Below are positions 11,938 through 22,064 of a DNA stretch of 64,000 nucleotides, in pieces. Position 1 is the stretch's first letter; every line of letters begins with the position of its first letter. A program made the position numbers and the translations under genes. The notes beneath the pieces were generated by a model. That model saw nothing but the letters and a program-made list of their open reading frames with translations. It made no database searches and was not told the origin of the DNA. This stretch comes from Thinopyrum elongatum (taxonomy: Eukaryota; Streptophyta; Magnoliopsida; Poales; Poaceae), in assembly GCA_011799875.1 (NCBI GenBank), contig CM022300.1, positions 111,861,201 to 111,925,200 of the forward strand, given 5' to 3'.

Positions 11938-12290
11938 ATCGTCAGGATGTGGCAAAGACGGCGTCGGGAGGCCGCATCTTGGCCACAATACTGCAGGGAG
12001 GAAGAAGGGGTCGGAGGCCCTCCCGAGCTGGCGTTGTCTCGGAGAGAACGACACGGCTGCCGATCAGGACGCGCGGGCAGTTGTTGGTCTCCTCCCTCAC
12101 CGCCGACGACCGCGTGAACGATGCACCTACACCCCTGCCCCAGCCAAGGTGGTCCAGCCGGATTTGTGACCAGCCGTGAGCAGAGAGAGAGTGTGGCCAC
12201 CTATGTCTTGCTTAGATCTGGAGAGCATGAGAGAGTGAAAGAGAGGAACCCTAGTAAAGCAAGCACCGAGGCTCCTGCTTATATATATAG
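11938..12290 (-). other. Promoter plus first-exon fragment (minus strand), origin unknown
   Basis: On the minus strand a good TATA-like run (CTATATATATAAGCAGG, 12290-12274) is followed by a leader rich in CTCTCT and CACTCTCTCATG, then GC-rich sequence ending CAG with GTATATA as a possible splice donor near 11938. This is the form of a plant gene 5' end. The only ATG downstream of the TATA gives a short frame with an early stop, so it is probably a captured or decayed fragment. No domain recognised. Confidence 0.35.
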
Positions 12291-12312
12291 TGGAGTGATT
12301 TTGTTGTAGCAA

Positions 12313-13050
12313 CCGTTATTAAATTGAATACGCACGAACCACTATTTTCATTTAAAGTTCAAGTAAAAATAAAACTCGATCAATAACGTGCCACCGCTTC
12401 TAGGTCGCACTATCAAATCACCGCGTCCAGGACGCACTATGGACTGTATCATTCACGTGCGGTCCCTGACCCTCCATCAAGTTGAAAACTAGACTAGTCA
12501 AAATGTCAATTGGGATGCCTCTTTGTAAACAAATGCGCTCCTAGCTTCAAAAAAAAATGCGCTCCTACGTGTACCCGCGAGTGGGTGTGAGAGAACTAGT
12601 GCGTGCGTGCACCGCTTCTCTTCGTGAGAGTACAATATACTACGCCCAAAGAACGTTCGCCACAAGAGTAATAGTACAAGTGTGTGACGTGTGAGCTAAA
12701 ATAAAAGGTGCGCGACATCATTTATTTTTTAGAAGTTCTGAGGGTAGGATGTGAAGAGCACATATGTGTGTGACGTCTACCTACAGATAGACGGTGGGTG
12801 CGAGAGGACTCGGAAGAGTCGTGACTCGTGAGGGTGCGTGTGTGCATGAGAGAGGGGGGCACGTATCAATGCAATGCATGTGTCCGTAAATCATATCTGA
12901 CAAATGTTCGCCACAAGCCGTTTCCTGACGAACGCCATAGGAACCGTTAGATCGGCATCCGACAATGTCAGTTTTGCCATGGCATTTAACAGAACAGCCA
13001 CTCCTCCGACACACAAATCTTCCACGTGAGTGTTAGCAACTGCCATATGC
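12313..13050. other. Spacer without a recognised gene
   Basis: Mixed-composition sequence with GTGTGTG-type low complexity near 12750-12860. No supported gene or element boundary. Confidence 0.35.
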
Positions 13051-13052
13051 TT

Positions 13053-13155
13053 CTCCCTCCGTTCCAAAATGTAGTGCATATAGCTTTATTGAAAATTCGA
13101 ACCTCGCAAACTTTTACCGAGTTTTCGTATACCAAAATGCACATATAGAATACCC
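13053..13155. mobile_element. Stowaway-like MITE fragment
   Basis: Starts CTCCCTCCGTTCCAAAATG, the usual Stowaway terminus, but no matching right terminus follows at the expected distance. Probably truncated or strongly diverged. Confidence 0.4.
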
Positions 13156-13239
13156 AGTATATATCATTTCATTCATCTTTGAGAGGTAACTATAAAGATG
13201 GGGGAGGAGTGTAGAAAGAAAGACCGTCGTATCACCTGC

Positions 13240-13650
13240 AGCAGTTTCAACCATCCTTTGGTGTGGAGGAATATCATAGGAACTCTATATGATATGATTT
13301 TTATAGGATTTTTTCCTTTAGAGCCAATTGGTTCATAGGAATAGATTTATATACTCCACATTTCAAAGGAAAATAAACATGATATCATTTTTATAGCTTT
13401 AGAGCCACTTGGTTCATATGAATGGATTCCTATACTCCCACAATTTCCAAGGAAAATAAACATTAGCCAATATTCAATAGAAAAGTTCCTATGATGTGAA
13501 CCAAATGACATCTCTTTTCTAATCCCTCCTCAAAGGAATTGAGATACATGTCATCCCTAGATTCAATAGAAAAGTTCCTATGATGTGAACCAAATGACAT
13601 CTCTTTTCCAATCCCTACTCATAGGAATTGAGATACATGTCATCTCTTTC
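13240..13650. repeat. Direct repeats around CAAATGACATCTCTTTTC
   Basis: An 89-bp unit starting ATTCAATAGAAAAGTTCC occurs twice in tandem (13472-13560 and 13561-13649) with about 95% identity by eye. Just upstream, a unit with TAGAGCCAATTGGTTCATA (13320) is repeated at 13399. The block may be a rearranged MITE. No coding content. Confidence 0.6.
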
Positions 13651-14289
13651 CCTACAACTTCCATATATACATCTTCTATTCCTAAATAGCTAGTACAACC
13701 CACTAGTAGATTTTTTCCTGGACATGCAACTATGGGACATGAACACGTCATGCATGCAAGTCATAAATCACATTGTTTTTGTACTCTATGCACGCAAGCA
13801 CCACATCATCAATTCGTGCATGTTACTCATAAGTTATTTCTTGCATTAGATTTTGTATTGACAATGTATGTGTTGGTCACGTGCACACATATGTAGTTCA
13901 CATTCACATTTTTGTTAGAAATGTCATTCTTTTAACTGCAATTCATTTTTTCTCTTTGTATTACATTTTCATTTTAAGCATACATTCACTTCCCATTAGT
14001 TATAGATGTTTTTGGAGGAACTTTTATGCATTATTTTGAGTAGCAAATTTCACGCGGCCACGGGTATAACAAATTGCGGGGCCCATGCATCATTGCCTTT
14101 CGGTCGAACCTACGTCCACAATTTTTTGTACGTATATCTCCACGGCTCCCTGAACCCAAAATGCTGCCTCATTCCCGTAAAACCAAGCGGCCCATCCGTA
14201 TTAAGGCGTTGACTCGAACTCAATCCCTCTCCCGTTTACTACGGCGTGGCCCCGCACGCTGTAGTACTCCTACAAACCCTACCCGCCTC
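13651..14289. other. AT-rich spacer
   Basis: No supported gene, RNA or element boundary. Contains ATGCATG-type words and long T-rich runs. Confidence 0.35.
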
Positions 14290-15430
14290 ACGCATCATCG
14301 GTTTTCTTCAAGAGGACGAGGGAGAAGCGGATTTGTAGTGGAGGCTCCGACCCTAGGGCTCCCTAGGTAGCTGCCGCACGCATCATTGGTTTTCGTTTTT
14401 CTTTATGCTCTTGCGCCCTAGAGTGAAATAATGGTTGCTTCGTCCATCCAGCTTAATGCGGGAAAGGTGTGGCTTTGTGATTTGACCCCTCATTGCTCAT
14501 TTACTACTACTGCGGCGCTACAACCGGGGTGCCTCCAAGTCCAACCGCTGCTCCAAACTATAATTTGGTGCATCACACGTGGAACAAGACGATGGATGAG
14601 CCACATGTCGGCCAAAGGGGTCATGTAAGTGTGTCGCCATTTCGTGTGCGGACTGACCCTGCTGAGTTGCTACGCCAACGCGACAGGAGCAGCCTACCAC
14701 TTGGTTTTGCCCCTTGGTGAATCCCGACTATATTGATCTAAAAAGATACTAGTAGTATCCAGATTACTCCCTCCGTCTCGGTTTATAGGGCATGCACGTA
14801 GTTCTAGGTCATCCATTTGACTAACTAAATATGAGTTATATGTCACAAAAAGTATATCATTGGATTCTTAAGCGGATGTGGTTACTAAACATATATTTTT
14901 CATCACATATAATACATATATAGCTAGTTAAATTCTCAACCTAGAACGACGTGCATGCCTTGTAAACTGAGATAGAGGAAGTAGTAAAAATGAGGTGATT
15001 TTACCGAGCAGTTGGCGGGGGAGCATGGCCTGTCATGCGGTCCCATGTGTCATGATGTACCAAGGCGATGCGCGTCCGTCTTGAGGCAGAACAATGGCAG
15101 AAGAAATACGTGGTTTTCTTGAAGGATATGATGGAGAAGCGGATTCAGCGAAGTGTGAAATAATAATGGTTGCTTCGTCCGTCTGGGGGAAAGGCGCGGC
15201 ATTGTGATTTGACGTCTCATTGCTCATTACTACTACCGGGGCGCTACGACTGGGGTGCGTCCCCCTGCTGTTCTGCACTATTATTTGGTGCATGACATGT
15301 TGACCCGGTTGCTATATGTCCCACATTTCGGCGAGAGGAAGTACAGAATTCATGAAAGCGAGCGTCTCCACTCTTTTAGTACGATGGAGGAGTACAAGAC
15401 ACGGCTTGGTTTTTGCTGCTTCGCGCGATC
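14290..15430. repeat. Two direct copies of a segment, split by a Stowaway MITE
   Basis: Copy 1 is about 14290-14720 and copy 2 about 15100-15400. Shared anchors are GGTTTTCTTCAAGAGG / GGTTTTCTTGAAGG, GAGAAGCGGATT, AATGGTTGCTTCGTCC, TGTGATTTGAC, CTCATTGCTCATT and ATTTGGTGCAT. Both also share similarity, in reverse, with 8500-8640. Frames running through are short and not conserved between copies. Confidence 0.55.
14767..14981. mobile_element. Stowaway MITE
   Basis: 215 bp, bounded by CTCCCTCCGTCTCGGTTTA on the left and TAAACTGAGATAGAGGAAG on the right, with TA on both sides (14765-14766 and 14982-14983). Internal palindromic words GGGCATGCACGT / ACGTGCATGCC confirm the terminal inverted repeat. 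Tc1/mariner-type non-autonomous element; no coding capacity. Confidence 0.85.
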
Positions 15431-15623
15431 CATCGATACAAACCCGGACTAAAAAAGGTGAGGGCGGGTCTTTTCCCACATGGCAGGCAAGGGAGTTTGG
15501 CATAGTCTGTTCGAGGCAACAAGGCAGGAATGGAAACAAGCAAATAAAGGTTGAGCGACTTAGTTTTGGGAAAATCTGATTTTACGGAGTACGTACCCAC
15601 TATGGAGGTAGTACTACTTACTA

Positions 15624-16248
15624 CTCCCTCCTTTCCGGTTTATAGGGCTCATCTAAAAAAATTCGTTTTCCCGTTTTATAAGTCTCAATTCTACTAGTAC
15701 TTACCATCACATGTTTGGATTTTGAGGTACATTAAATCACCCGATGCAAGCAGTATCAAGAGAAAACTCACCAATGCATGTAGAAGTTCATGGAAATTTA
15801 GTGGTCATGCATGCATTCGTTGTAATTAATGCATCGGTAAACATAACGTTTTGAGAAAAATGAGCGTACTAATTAAGTACTTGTGCAAACTACGAAATTA
15901 ATTCCACCACTCACTGTCTACCTTGGTTGGAGAGATATTGAAATTGAGCCAGGCTAGTCATAGTGGGAGTAACTTAGGTAGTAACATAACACATCCAAGG
16001 ACAAATTTGCTTATGTGGCATGGAGTTAATGAGGGGAGAGATGCTTGTGGTAACATAATATGTTACTGTAACATAACACACCCCGAGGTAAAATGAATCT
16101 ATGTCTCAATTAATGAAGGCTTGTATGTTACCATCCATATGTTACTACCCATTATGAAGGTAGTAACATGGAGTAGTAACATATGCATGTTACTAGTCTA
16201 AGTTACTCCCCACTATGACCAGCCTTTTATAAACCGGAAAGGAGGGAG
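15624..16248. mobile_element. Stowaway-type element carrying a nested MITE
   Basis: Left end CTCCCTCCTTTCCGGTTTAT, right end ATAAACCGGAAAGGAGGGAG, TA on both sides. The 625-bp length is explained by a second palindromic element at 15952-16224 near the right end; without it the element is about 350 bp. No coding capacity. Confidence 0.8.
15952..16224. mobile_element. Nested MITE with GGCTAGTCATAGTGGG ends
   Basis: Starts GGCTAGTCATAGTGGGAG and ends CTCCCCACTATGACCAGCC, an almost perfect terminal inverted repeat. The interior is rich in GTAACATA words on both strands. Inserted inside the Stowaway element at 15624-16248. Superfamily not certain because I could not define the target duplication. 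Confidence 0.75.
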
Positions 16249-16603
16249 TAGTAACATAGCCTAAGGTAGCTTGCTGCACCACGGATTCCAAGGAAATTGC
16301 TATAGTACTACTCCTACCACTGTACTACTCCTACTACTAAAAGACATATATTTCAAACAATATGATAATCTCTCTAACCAAGGTAGGGGAGTATATGTCT
16401 AACGGAGGGAGTAGTAAAATTTTCTCCTCGTCCTGTGAGCCACCGCGCGCGTGGGCGAGGGAGTGGGCGTAGGCGTAGTAAGCAAGCTTCTCCTCGTCCT
16501 GCGACTTTGCGAGCCACCGCACCCATGGGCGGGGGAGAGGGCGTACTAAGCAAGCTTCTCCTCGTTCTGCGAGTTGACGGGACACATCAAAAGTAGTACT
16601 ACA

Positions 16604-16967
16604 GAGCATCTCCAGTGTATAGAGCCTCTAAGGTAGGCCCCACATGGTTTGCCTCTTATCAAATGAAAAAACCACAATGTATAGAGACTCTAACCAGCCT
16701 CTAAGGTGGGCCCTAACAGAAATTTAAAAAGTATTGATTAGCACCACATTTGTCCAATCAGTACTATTTCTCTTGTACTTTCTTATGCTTCCTAAGGCTG
16801 ACAAGTGGTGCCAGATGGATTGTTACATTGTTAGAGGCAGCCTCTAAGGTTAGACGCGATGCTAGCCAATTTTTTGTTAGAGGTAGTTCATGCAATGTAT
16901 AGAGGCCTGCCTCTAAGAGGAGAGAGAGGGCTCAGAGGAAACAGAAAGCATACATTGTGGATGCCCT
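16604..16967. mobile_element. MITE with GAGCATCTCCA-type ends
   Basis: Left end GAGCATCTCCAGTGTATAG, right end CATACATTGTGGATGCCC, an imperfect inverted repeat. The interior is built from repeats of TCTAAGGT and ATGTATAGAG. Resembles Harbinger/Tourist-type MITEs of grasses. Target duplication not clear, edges within a few bases. Confidence 0.55.
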
Positions 16968-16971
16968 AAGT

Positions 16972-17103
16972 GCCTACTTTCCGGTCTATATGACTCAATT
17001 TCAAATCCACAATGTATCCATAATAGATGTTGAGTAGTGGAATAAATTTACTTCCATAGTTTGCAAAAGTACTGAGCATGTGAGCTGGTGAACGGAGGGA
17101 GTA
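16972..17103. mobile_element. Diverged Stowaway-like fragment
   Basis: Begins near CTACTTTCCGGTCTATATGACT and ends GAACGGAGGGAGTA, a Stowaway right terminus. The left terminus is degraded. Confidence 0.35.
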
Positions 17104-17388
17104 TGATACCATTAGTACTACAGTTCTTTTGGAAGGGTTGTAGTAGTCCCTCCCATTCACATGTTCACATTTCAAGCTTCAATAAAAACATTGCATGCAA
17201 GGATTAAGAGAAACCTCAGCAATGCATGTACTCCCTCAATCCATATAGGGTCTAAAATACGTTTTGGAGGCTAACTTTGACCACATGCTAGAGCAATAAT
17301 ATGACATCCAACTTACACAAATCTTACCATCAAATTCGTACGTGGTCATTATACTGCTAACACATGCATGCGTTGCAATTAGTACGTA

Positions 17389-17549
17389 CTCCCTCCATTC
17401 CTAAATATTTGTCTTTCTAGAGATTTCAACAAGTGACTACATACAAAGCAAAGTGAGTGAATCTACACTCTAAAATATGTCTACATACATCCGTATGTTG
17501 TAGTCCATTTGAAATGTCTAGAAAGACAAATATTTGGGAACGGAGGGAG
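17389..17549. mobile_element. Stowaway MITE, 161 bp
   Basis: Left end CTCCCTCCATTCCTAAATAT, right end ATATTTGGGAACGGAGGGAG, with long inverted complementarity (TTTGTCTTTCTAGA / TCTAGAAAGACAAA) and TA at both flanks (17387-17388, 17550-17551). A compact, well-preserved Tc1/mariner MITE. Confidence 0.9.
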
Positions 17550-17599
17550 TATATGATATAGTAGTAAACACTCACTATCTAGTAGTACTAGTACTCTAC

Positions 17600-19427
17600 A
17601 CTACTACTACTCTGAGGCCATCCAACTGTGTCTCGGCAGAGGACCGCGGACACCGATTATTTGTTCATATTTAAATTTGTTTTCACACAGCAAAATATCC
17701 ATGAAAACAACACATGGCAAAATTTCACAGCGAACGAGGGATTTGAATGTGCTGGGAGGGGTGGGGCTGGAAGGGCTATTTGGATCTTGCCCGGGGTAGC
17801 CAAAATATTGGCGACCCTTTTGTCCACCCGTGCCTTTGCCACCGATGAACGAGGAAGAGCTCGGGTGCTCATGCATCCTCCAACGCACGCGTTGGAGACG
17901 AGCTCGCACGAGCTATGCTTTTTTTGTCCCACCTCGCCGCTCGAGCCGGCCGCAGACTGACCGGCGACCCGCAAATTACGCCATCCAACCGTAGCCGCAC
18001 ACATTCTGACAGCAACTCAACCAACCGGACGAAATTCATGCAAACACGACGATATTTCATATAAACAATGACGGAATTCATATAAAATACCAGATTTTCA
18101 TATAAACATGACAGATTTCATTACTTTCAAATCAACTAAGCGGTGGTACTCCTGAATAGCATAGGTATAATAATACCTAGCCTAAATGGTCGCCCGTGGA
18201 TCCATTTGTCTTCCTCATGTCCGGCAGCACGATCACCGGACTGCCGGGAGCCCCGGAGGTATATGCTTCAGCGCAAAGGACGGCTCGCTTCCCCACCGCT
18301 AAACTGACATCGTTGGCTAATGCCCAAGATGGAGTCTGAAGGGGGCTTCTCCGCTTCCGTGGAGCCCATGCAGGGTCGACGACGGTCCTCGCAACAGAAG
18401 GATCCGGCAAGATACCTCTGTGTACATCGGCATCGCCTCGGCGATGGCCTTCATGGGACCCAAGCGGTGGCGGCCTCCCGTGTTCTACTTCTCCTCGATG
18501 ATGGCGGCAGACGCGGAGGCGCTGGCCACTATCTCGCCACTCTTGGCGCACCCGGCTTTTGTTTTTGCTTGCATGGCGTGGCCGCAGGCATGGGAGTCTC
18601 GGCCACAGACACGGGAGACGCGGTCGCAGACATGGGAGACGCGGTACGAGGCGGCGGCTTGGACGGCAGCGACGACGCCCGTGCTCCCCGCTGTGCCAGC
18701 GTGGAGCAGCTCACCGCTCCTCGTCGAGCTGGCCTGGAGTGGCGAGTTGCTGAACCACGCGCCGGTTTGGGCAGCAACTGGCTCCGTCGGGCGAGGGGAG
18801 GGAGGTGGATCAGCAAGCTGCATAGCTCGTATCCGGTGGGCCACCCAGCCGGCTTGGATGCCGGATAACTACTCTTCGTAAGCCATTGTAAGAGTGGAGA
18901 AAATGGTGAAGGAGGAGATAGGGGAGCGGCGGAGGTGTGCGATTCTTGCCCGGTGTCTGGCCTCGTTTAAATAGGAGATTAAATAGACGGCGGACAGGTG
19001 GAGCTTGGCCGGCGTTGCGTTTAATGCGGCCCGGTCATGAACGGACGTGTGTCCGGAGTGGGTTTCTCGGCTTCCACATGGGTTTCATGGAGGCGTTTGA
19101 ATGCGGCAAGGAGGCGTGTTCAGTCGGGCGTGCAGCGAGCGGCGCCCTCGACTCTGACGTACGACACCGCTACGTTCTTCCACTGACATGTGGCTTCGTT
19201 GGGTACCTGGCCTACATGTCAGTGACCCAATGCAGGCAGCGCACGGCAGAGGAGCTTTTGGTGGGCCAGGGCCGTGAGAAGCGGGCATTTCATAAATCGA
19301 TGATTGTTCATTGAGTGTGACATCATCTAATTCATGTAGGTTGATAAGCCTACTATATAATGTAAGAGAATTTTAAAATTTTCATATATATACGTTGATA
19401 GCCCATTCGATACGTTGTGATTCGTAA
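17600..19427 (-). pseudogene. GC-rich region with a broken minus-strand ORF, probably element-borne
   Basis: On the minus strand a TATA-like CTATTTAAACG (about 18974-18964) is followed by an ATG at about 18884 whose frame stops after five codons. The same frame then runs open through 18844-18485 (119 codons, Ala/Ser/Pro-rich, with CGRDSHACGHAMQ), stops at TAG, and stays open a further 60 codons or so. This looks like one decayed ORF of about 190 codons. No domain recognised. The layout (minus-strand ORF, upstream TATA, downstream TTCATATAAAC-rich tail at 18050-18120) resembles the neighbouring TIR element at 19428-21183, but I could not find ends. Plus-strand frames here are probably shadows. 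Confidence 0.35.
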
Positions 19428-19681
19428 GAGCATCTCCAGCCGTTCGACCCCCCAGGGGCTAGAAAAAAGCGCCGCCTAGGGGTGAACCGGCGATAACTTC
19501 GGCGTGGGGGCGATCGGTTTCCCAGCCGCCGCCCCCAGACGCCCTTTTTTGAAAAGGAAATCGGCCAAACACGACACAAAATTCGTCCAAACTCGGTGAT
19601 TTTCATTCATATTTGTACAAAAACTTAAAAACATAAATTAAAACTAACTAAAAACGACATTACTACGTCACCGCTCGCCTT

Positions 19682-20668
19682 CTACATGCCGAGGAGCCTG
19701 CAGAATCGGGTGTAGTCGCCGCCGTCGTTGTCGTCGTTGCCATCAGCATCGCCGCCACCGCCCCTGCTGCACCCCTGACCAGCGTCGCTGATGCGCGGGG
19801 GGTTGGACGGCCCGAGCGCCTCCTCCTCGTCGCTGTCAAGGATGACGACGCCGCCCTCCTCGCGTTGGTGCTCCATCTGCTCGCGGACGTAGTCCGCCTT
19901 CGCCCACTTGAGGGTGGTCTCATCGGCGGCGGCCATGGCCTCGTGCTCCTTCTTCACGGGGACCAAACCCAGCTCGGTCTTCGGCCTGACGAGACGGTAG
20001 GAAGAAGGAGAGGGGCGGCCGCCCTTGTTGATGACGAGGGCGCCGTCGTGGGTGCGGCACCCAAGCGGCATCTCCTGCGGCTCTGGCTTGACGGGGCGGA
20101 GCGCCGGCAAACCGGAGGAAAGAGAGCCCGAGCCCGAGCCCGATGATGAGGAGGTCGCCGTCTCCATTCGCCGTGTCATCCAAGAACTACCACGGCGGTG
20201 AGAGAAGGACGGGGGCACCGGGTACTCCAAGCACGGCGTATTGCCGGCCTCGATGTGCTCAAGGACGGCTTCGAGGGTGCGGCCGGGCACACCCCACCAT
20301 TCGCGCCGCCCGTCGGAGTTGAGGCGGCCGCGGGGCAGGACGCCATTTGTGGAGGTGACCTGGTTAGCGTGGCAGCGGTCGAAGTACATCGTCCATGGCG
20401 TGTGGCTGTCGGCAGCGTACCTCGGCTCGTTCCGCTTCTCCTCCGACAGCGACGACCGGATGTGCGCTATCTCGGTGCGCCGTTCAGCATTGGTGGGTGC
20501 CGAGGGCACCGGGACGCCGCCGGCGCTCAGCCTCCACGAGGCTGGCACCCGCATGTCCGGGGGCGCCGGGTAGTCGGCCTCGTAGAGGAGGTACGCCTCG
20601 TCCTCGCGCAGATGGCGGCGGCCGAAGCCGTTCGCCGCTGCGCCGTCGCCTAGGAAGCGCTCGGCCAT
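19682..20668 (-). CDS. 328-residue protein of unknown function in a Harbinger-like element
   Basis: An intact minus-strand frame from ATG 20668 to TAG-side end 19682. N-terminal part (about residues 20-175) looks folded and carries WTMYFDRCHANQ, REWWGVPGRTLEAVLEHIEAG and TPCLEYP. The middle is a Ser/Gly low-complexity linker (SSSSGSGSGS, about 197-207). The C-terminal third has LKWAKADYVREQMEHQ, then an acidic SUMO-interaction-like VVILDSDEEE and a Gly/Asp-rich tail ending CRLLGM. I do not recognise a named domain. It lacks the DDE signatures of a transposase. A TATA box lies about 120 bp upstream. Codon use is strongly GC3-rich, like grass genes and unlike the AT-rich surroundings. Confidence 0.6.
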   Translation of the reverse strand: MAERFLGDGAAANGFGRRHLREDEAYLLYEADYPAPPDMRVPASWRLSAGGVPVPSAPTNAERRTEIAHIRSSLSEEKRNEPRYAADSHTPWTMYFDRCHANQVTSTNGVLPRGRLNSDGRREWWGVPGRTLEAVLEHIEAGNTPCLEYPVPPSFSHRRGSSWMTRRMETATSSSSGSGSGSLSSGLPALRPVKPEPQEMPLGCRTHDGALVINKGGRPSPSSYRLVRPKTELGLVPVKKEHEAMAAADETTLKWAKADYVREQMEHQREEGGVVILDSDEEEALGPSNPPRISDAGQGCSRGGGGDADGNDDNDGGDYTRFCRLLGM

Positions 20669-20786
20669 TGCCTGTCGATGGGGGGTGAGAGGGGGAGAGA
20701 GGGGCGTCGGAGAAGTCGGCGGCGAGAGGGGGCGAGAGGGGCGTCGGTGGCGAGGACTTGTGCATTCACCGGCAAGGAAGGTCGGC

Positions 20787-20793
20787 TTTTATA
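20787..20793 (-). promoter_or_regulatory. TATA box for the 328-codon ORF
   Basis: TATAAAA on the minus strand within CGGCTATAAAAGCCG, about 120 bases upstream of the ATG at 20668. Its position and flanks fit a plant core promoter. Confidence 0.6.
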
Positions 20794-21269
20794 GCCGCAG
20801 ATGGGCGGTGAGAGGGCTGCCGCCATGTTCCGTGTGGTGGGAGAGGGCGGAACGCGCGTCGCCCGTGAGGCATGAATGGAAGGCTGACCGGTGCGGCAGC
20901 GCGGCAGCCTTGGCATTGATTCCCGCGGGAACCGAGGCGATGAGGACGACGAAGACGGCAAGTCGCTGACTCGGCGGGCCCATTTCATTTTGTGCCAAAA
21001 AAAATTTCCCCCGGCGCCCCTGGGTGCCCCCCAGCGCGTCGGGTTCGGCCTGGGTCCGCCGGCGCCAAAATCGGCCCGAGCTGGCGTAATGTGGGCTTCT
21101 GGGGCGCGACTGGGCCAATTTTTTGGCGCTGGCAACAAAAAAGGGCCTTGCGAGAGCTTGTTGGGGAGCGGCTGGAGATGCTCTAAAGACCGCTGCAAAT
21201 ATCAATGTTTTGCTTATCACAGATAAGATTGATTAATACCCGTAACAATCCATGTCCTTAACAAAGGGT

Positions 21270-21550
21270 GCATGCACGTATAGGTTGAGTGTGTGTCTTG
21301 CATCGCGTGCTGTGTGCATGCAGGCGTGTGAGTGTTGCATGCGTGCATGTGTACGTTTCAGTGTTGCATGCATGCATGTAGGCGTGCGTGTGTTCATGAG
21401 TGCATGTGTACGTGTTAGTGTTGCACGCCTGCATGTGTGTGTGTGTTCGTGCGAGTGTTGCGTGCATGCATGTGTATGTGTGAGTATTGCATGCATGCAT
21501 GCGGGCGTTGCGGGCGTGTTTGTGCGCATGTGTGATGTGTTGTATTCACC
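21270..21550. repeat. Degenerate TGTG/CATGCATG minisatellite
   Basis: About seven copies of a 35-45 bp unit containing GTGAGTGTTGCATGCATGCATGTGTACGT. Cys- and His-rich frames on both strands come from the repeat and are not genes. Confidence 0.7.
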
Positions 21551-21602
21551 ACAGTGGCTCGTGCGTGTGTGCAATTAAAACAGCCGGCTCAGCATATCAT
21601 CA

Positions 21603-21682
21603 CAAGGCGACCTGGTCCGCTGTGGTTAGGGCGCGTGGGCTGCCAACCAGAGGTCTCACGACTTCGAATCCCCATCGACCAC
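21603..21682 (+). repeat. tRNA-like segment, probable SINE head or tRNA relic
   Basis: A-box-like CCGCTGTGGTTAGGG followed, at the spacing of a tRNA, by GGCTGCCAACCAG (resembling a GCC anticodon loop) and a B-box ACTTCGAATCC at 21661-21671. The stems do not pair fully, so it is not a functional tRNA gene. Confidence 0.4.
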
Positions 21683-21689
21683 TAATTTA

Positions 21690-22064
21690 TTACCATTTCT
21701 GCCTTTTGTATACGCACTGACGGGTGGGCCCTACGGTAATGTGCGCTGGTGAATATGGACCATTTGACTGGTCAATTGATCGTGTCATCAACAAATCACG
21801 GAGCTGTATGGTGAGCCAGTGACCGTATGATCACCATAAAATGTATTTTATTAACACAGTACAGACTCAAGCTACCATTTCTTTCTTTCATATACGCGCT
21901 GACAGGTGGGCCCCACGGTTACGTGCGCTGATGGTGCAACACTAGTTGTGCCACGTGGAACGTGTGACTGGTCAATTGATCGTGTCATCAACAAATTATG
22001 CAGTTGTCCGGGTGAGCCAGTGACCGTATAATCACGACATGTATTTTTTAACACAGTACAGATG
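21690..22064. repeat. Tandem duplication of a 180-190 bp unit
   Basis: Copy 1 is about 21690-21868 and copy 2 about 21873-22064. Shared words are TACCATTTCT, GGTGGGCCC, GACTGGTCAATTGATCGTGT, GTGAGCCAGTGACCGTAT and TTAACACAGTACAGA. A related unit (GAAGACCAGTGACCATAT) recurs at 22354-22450 and 22540-22620. No coding content. Confidence 0.7.

Larger units (their letters stand above)
19428..21183 (-). mobile_element. Harbinger-like TIR element carrying a 328-codon ORF
   Basis: Left end GAGCATCTCCAGCCGTTCG, right end GGAGCGGCTGGAGATGCTC: a terminal inverted repeat of about 15 bp. TAA flanks both sides (19425-19427 and 21184-21186), the 3-bp duplication typical of PIF/Harbinger. The interior carries one intact minus-strand ORF with its own TATA box. 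The encoded protein does not look like a Harbinger transposase or Myb-like partner, so the element is probably non-autonomous with an acquired or accessory gene. Confidence 0.75.

Noticed and set aside
18320..18881. Plus-strand ORFs of 182 and 153 codons
   Set aside because: They are antisense to a minus-strand frame with an upstream TATA-like box. GC-rich sequence gives open frames on both strands, and no domain is visible.
20198..20688. Plus-strand ORFs of 97 to 151 codons
   Set aside because: Shadows of the 328-codon minus-strand ORF, as expected in GC3-rich coding sequence.
21233..21578. Cys/His-rich overlapping ORFs on both strands
   Set aside because: They come from the TGTG/CATGCATG minisatellite, lack any conserved start context and code on both strands at once.
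21603..21682. Functional tRNA-Gly(GCC) gene
   Set aside because: The anticodon and acceptor stems do not pair properly, though A- and B-box words are present. Treated as a SINE or tRNA relic.
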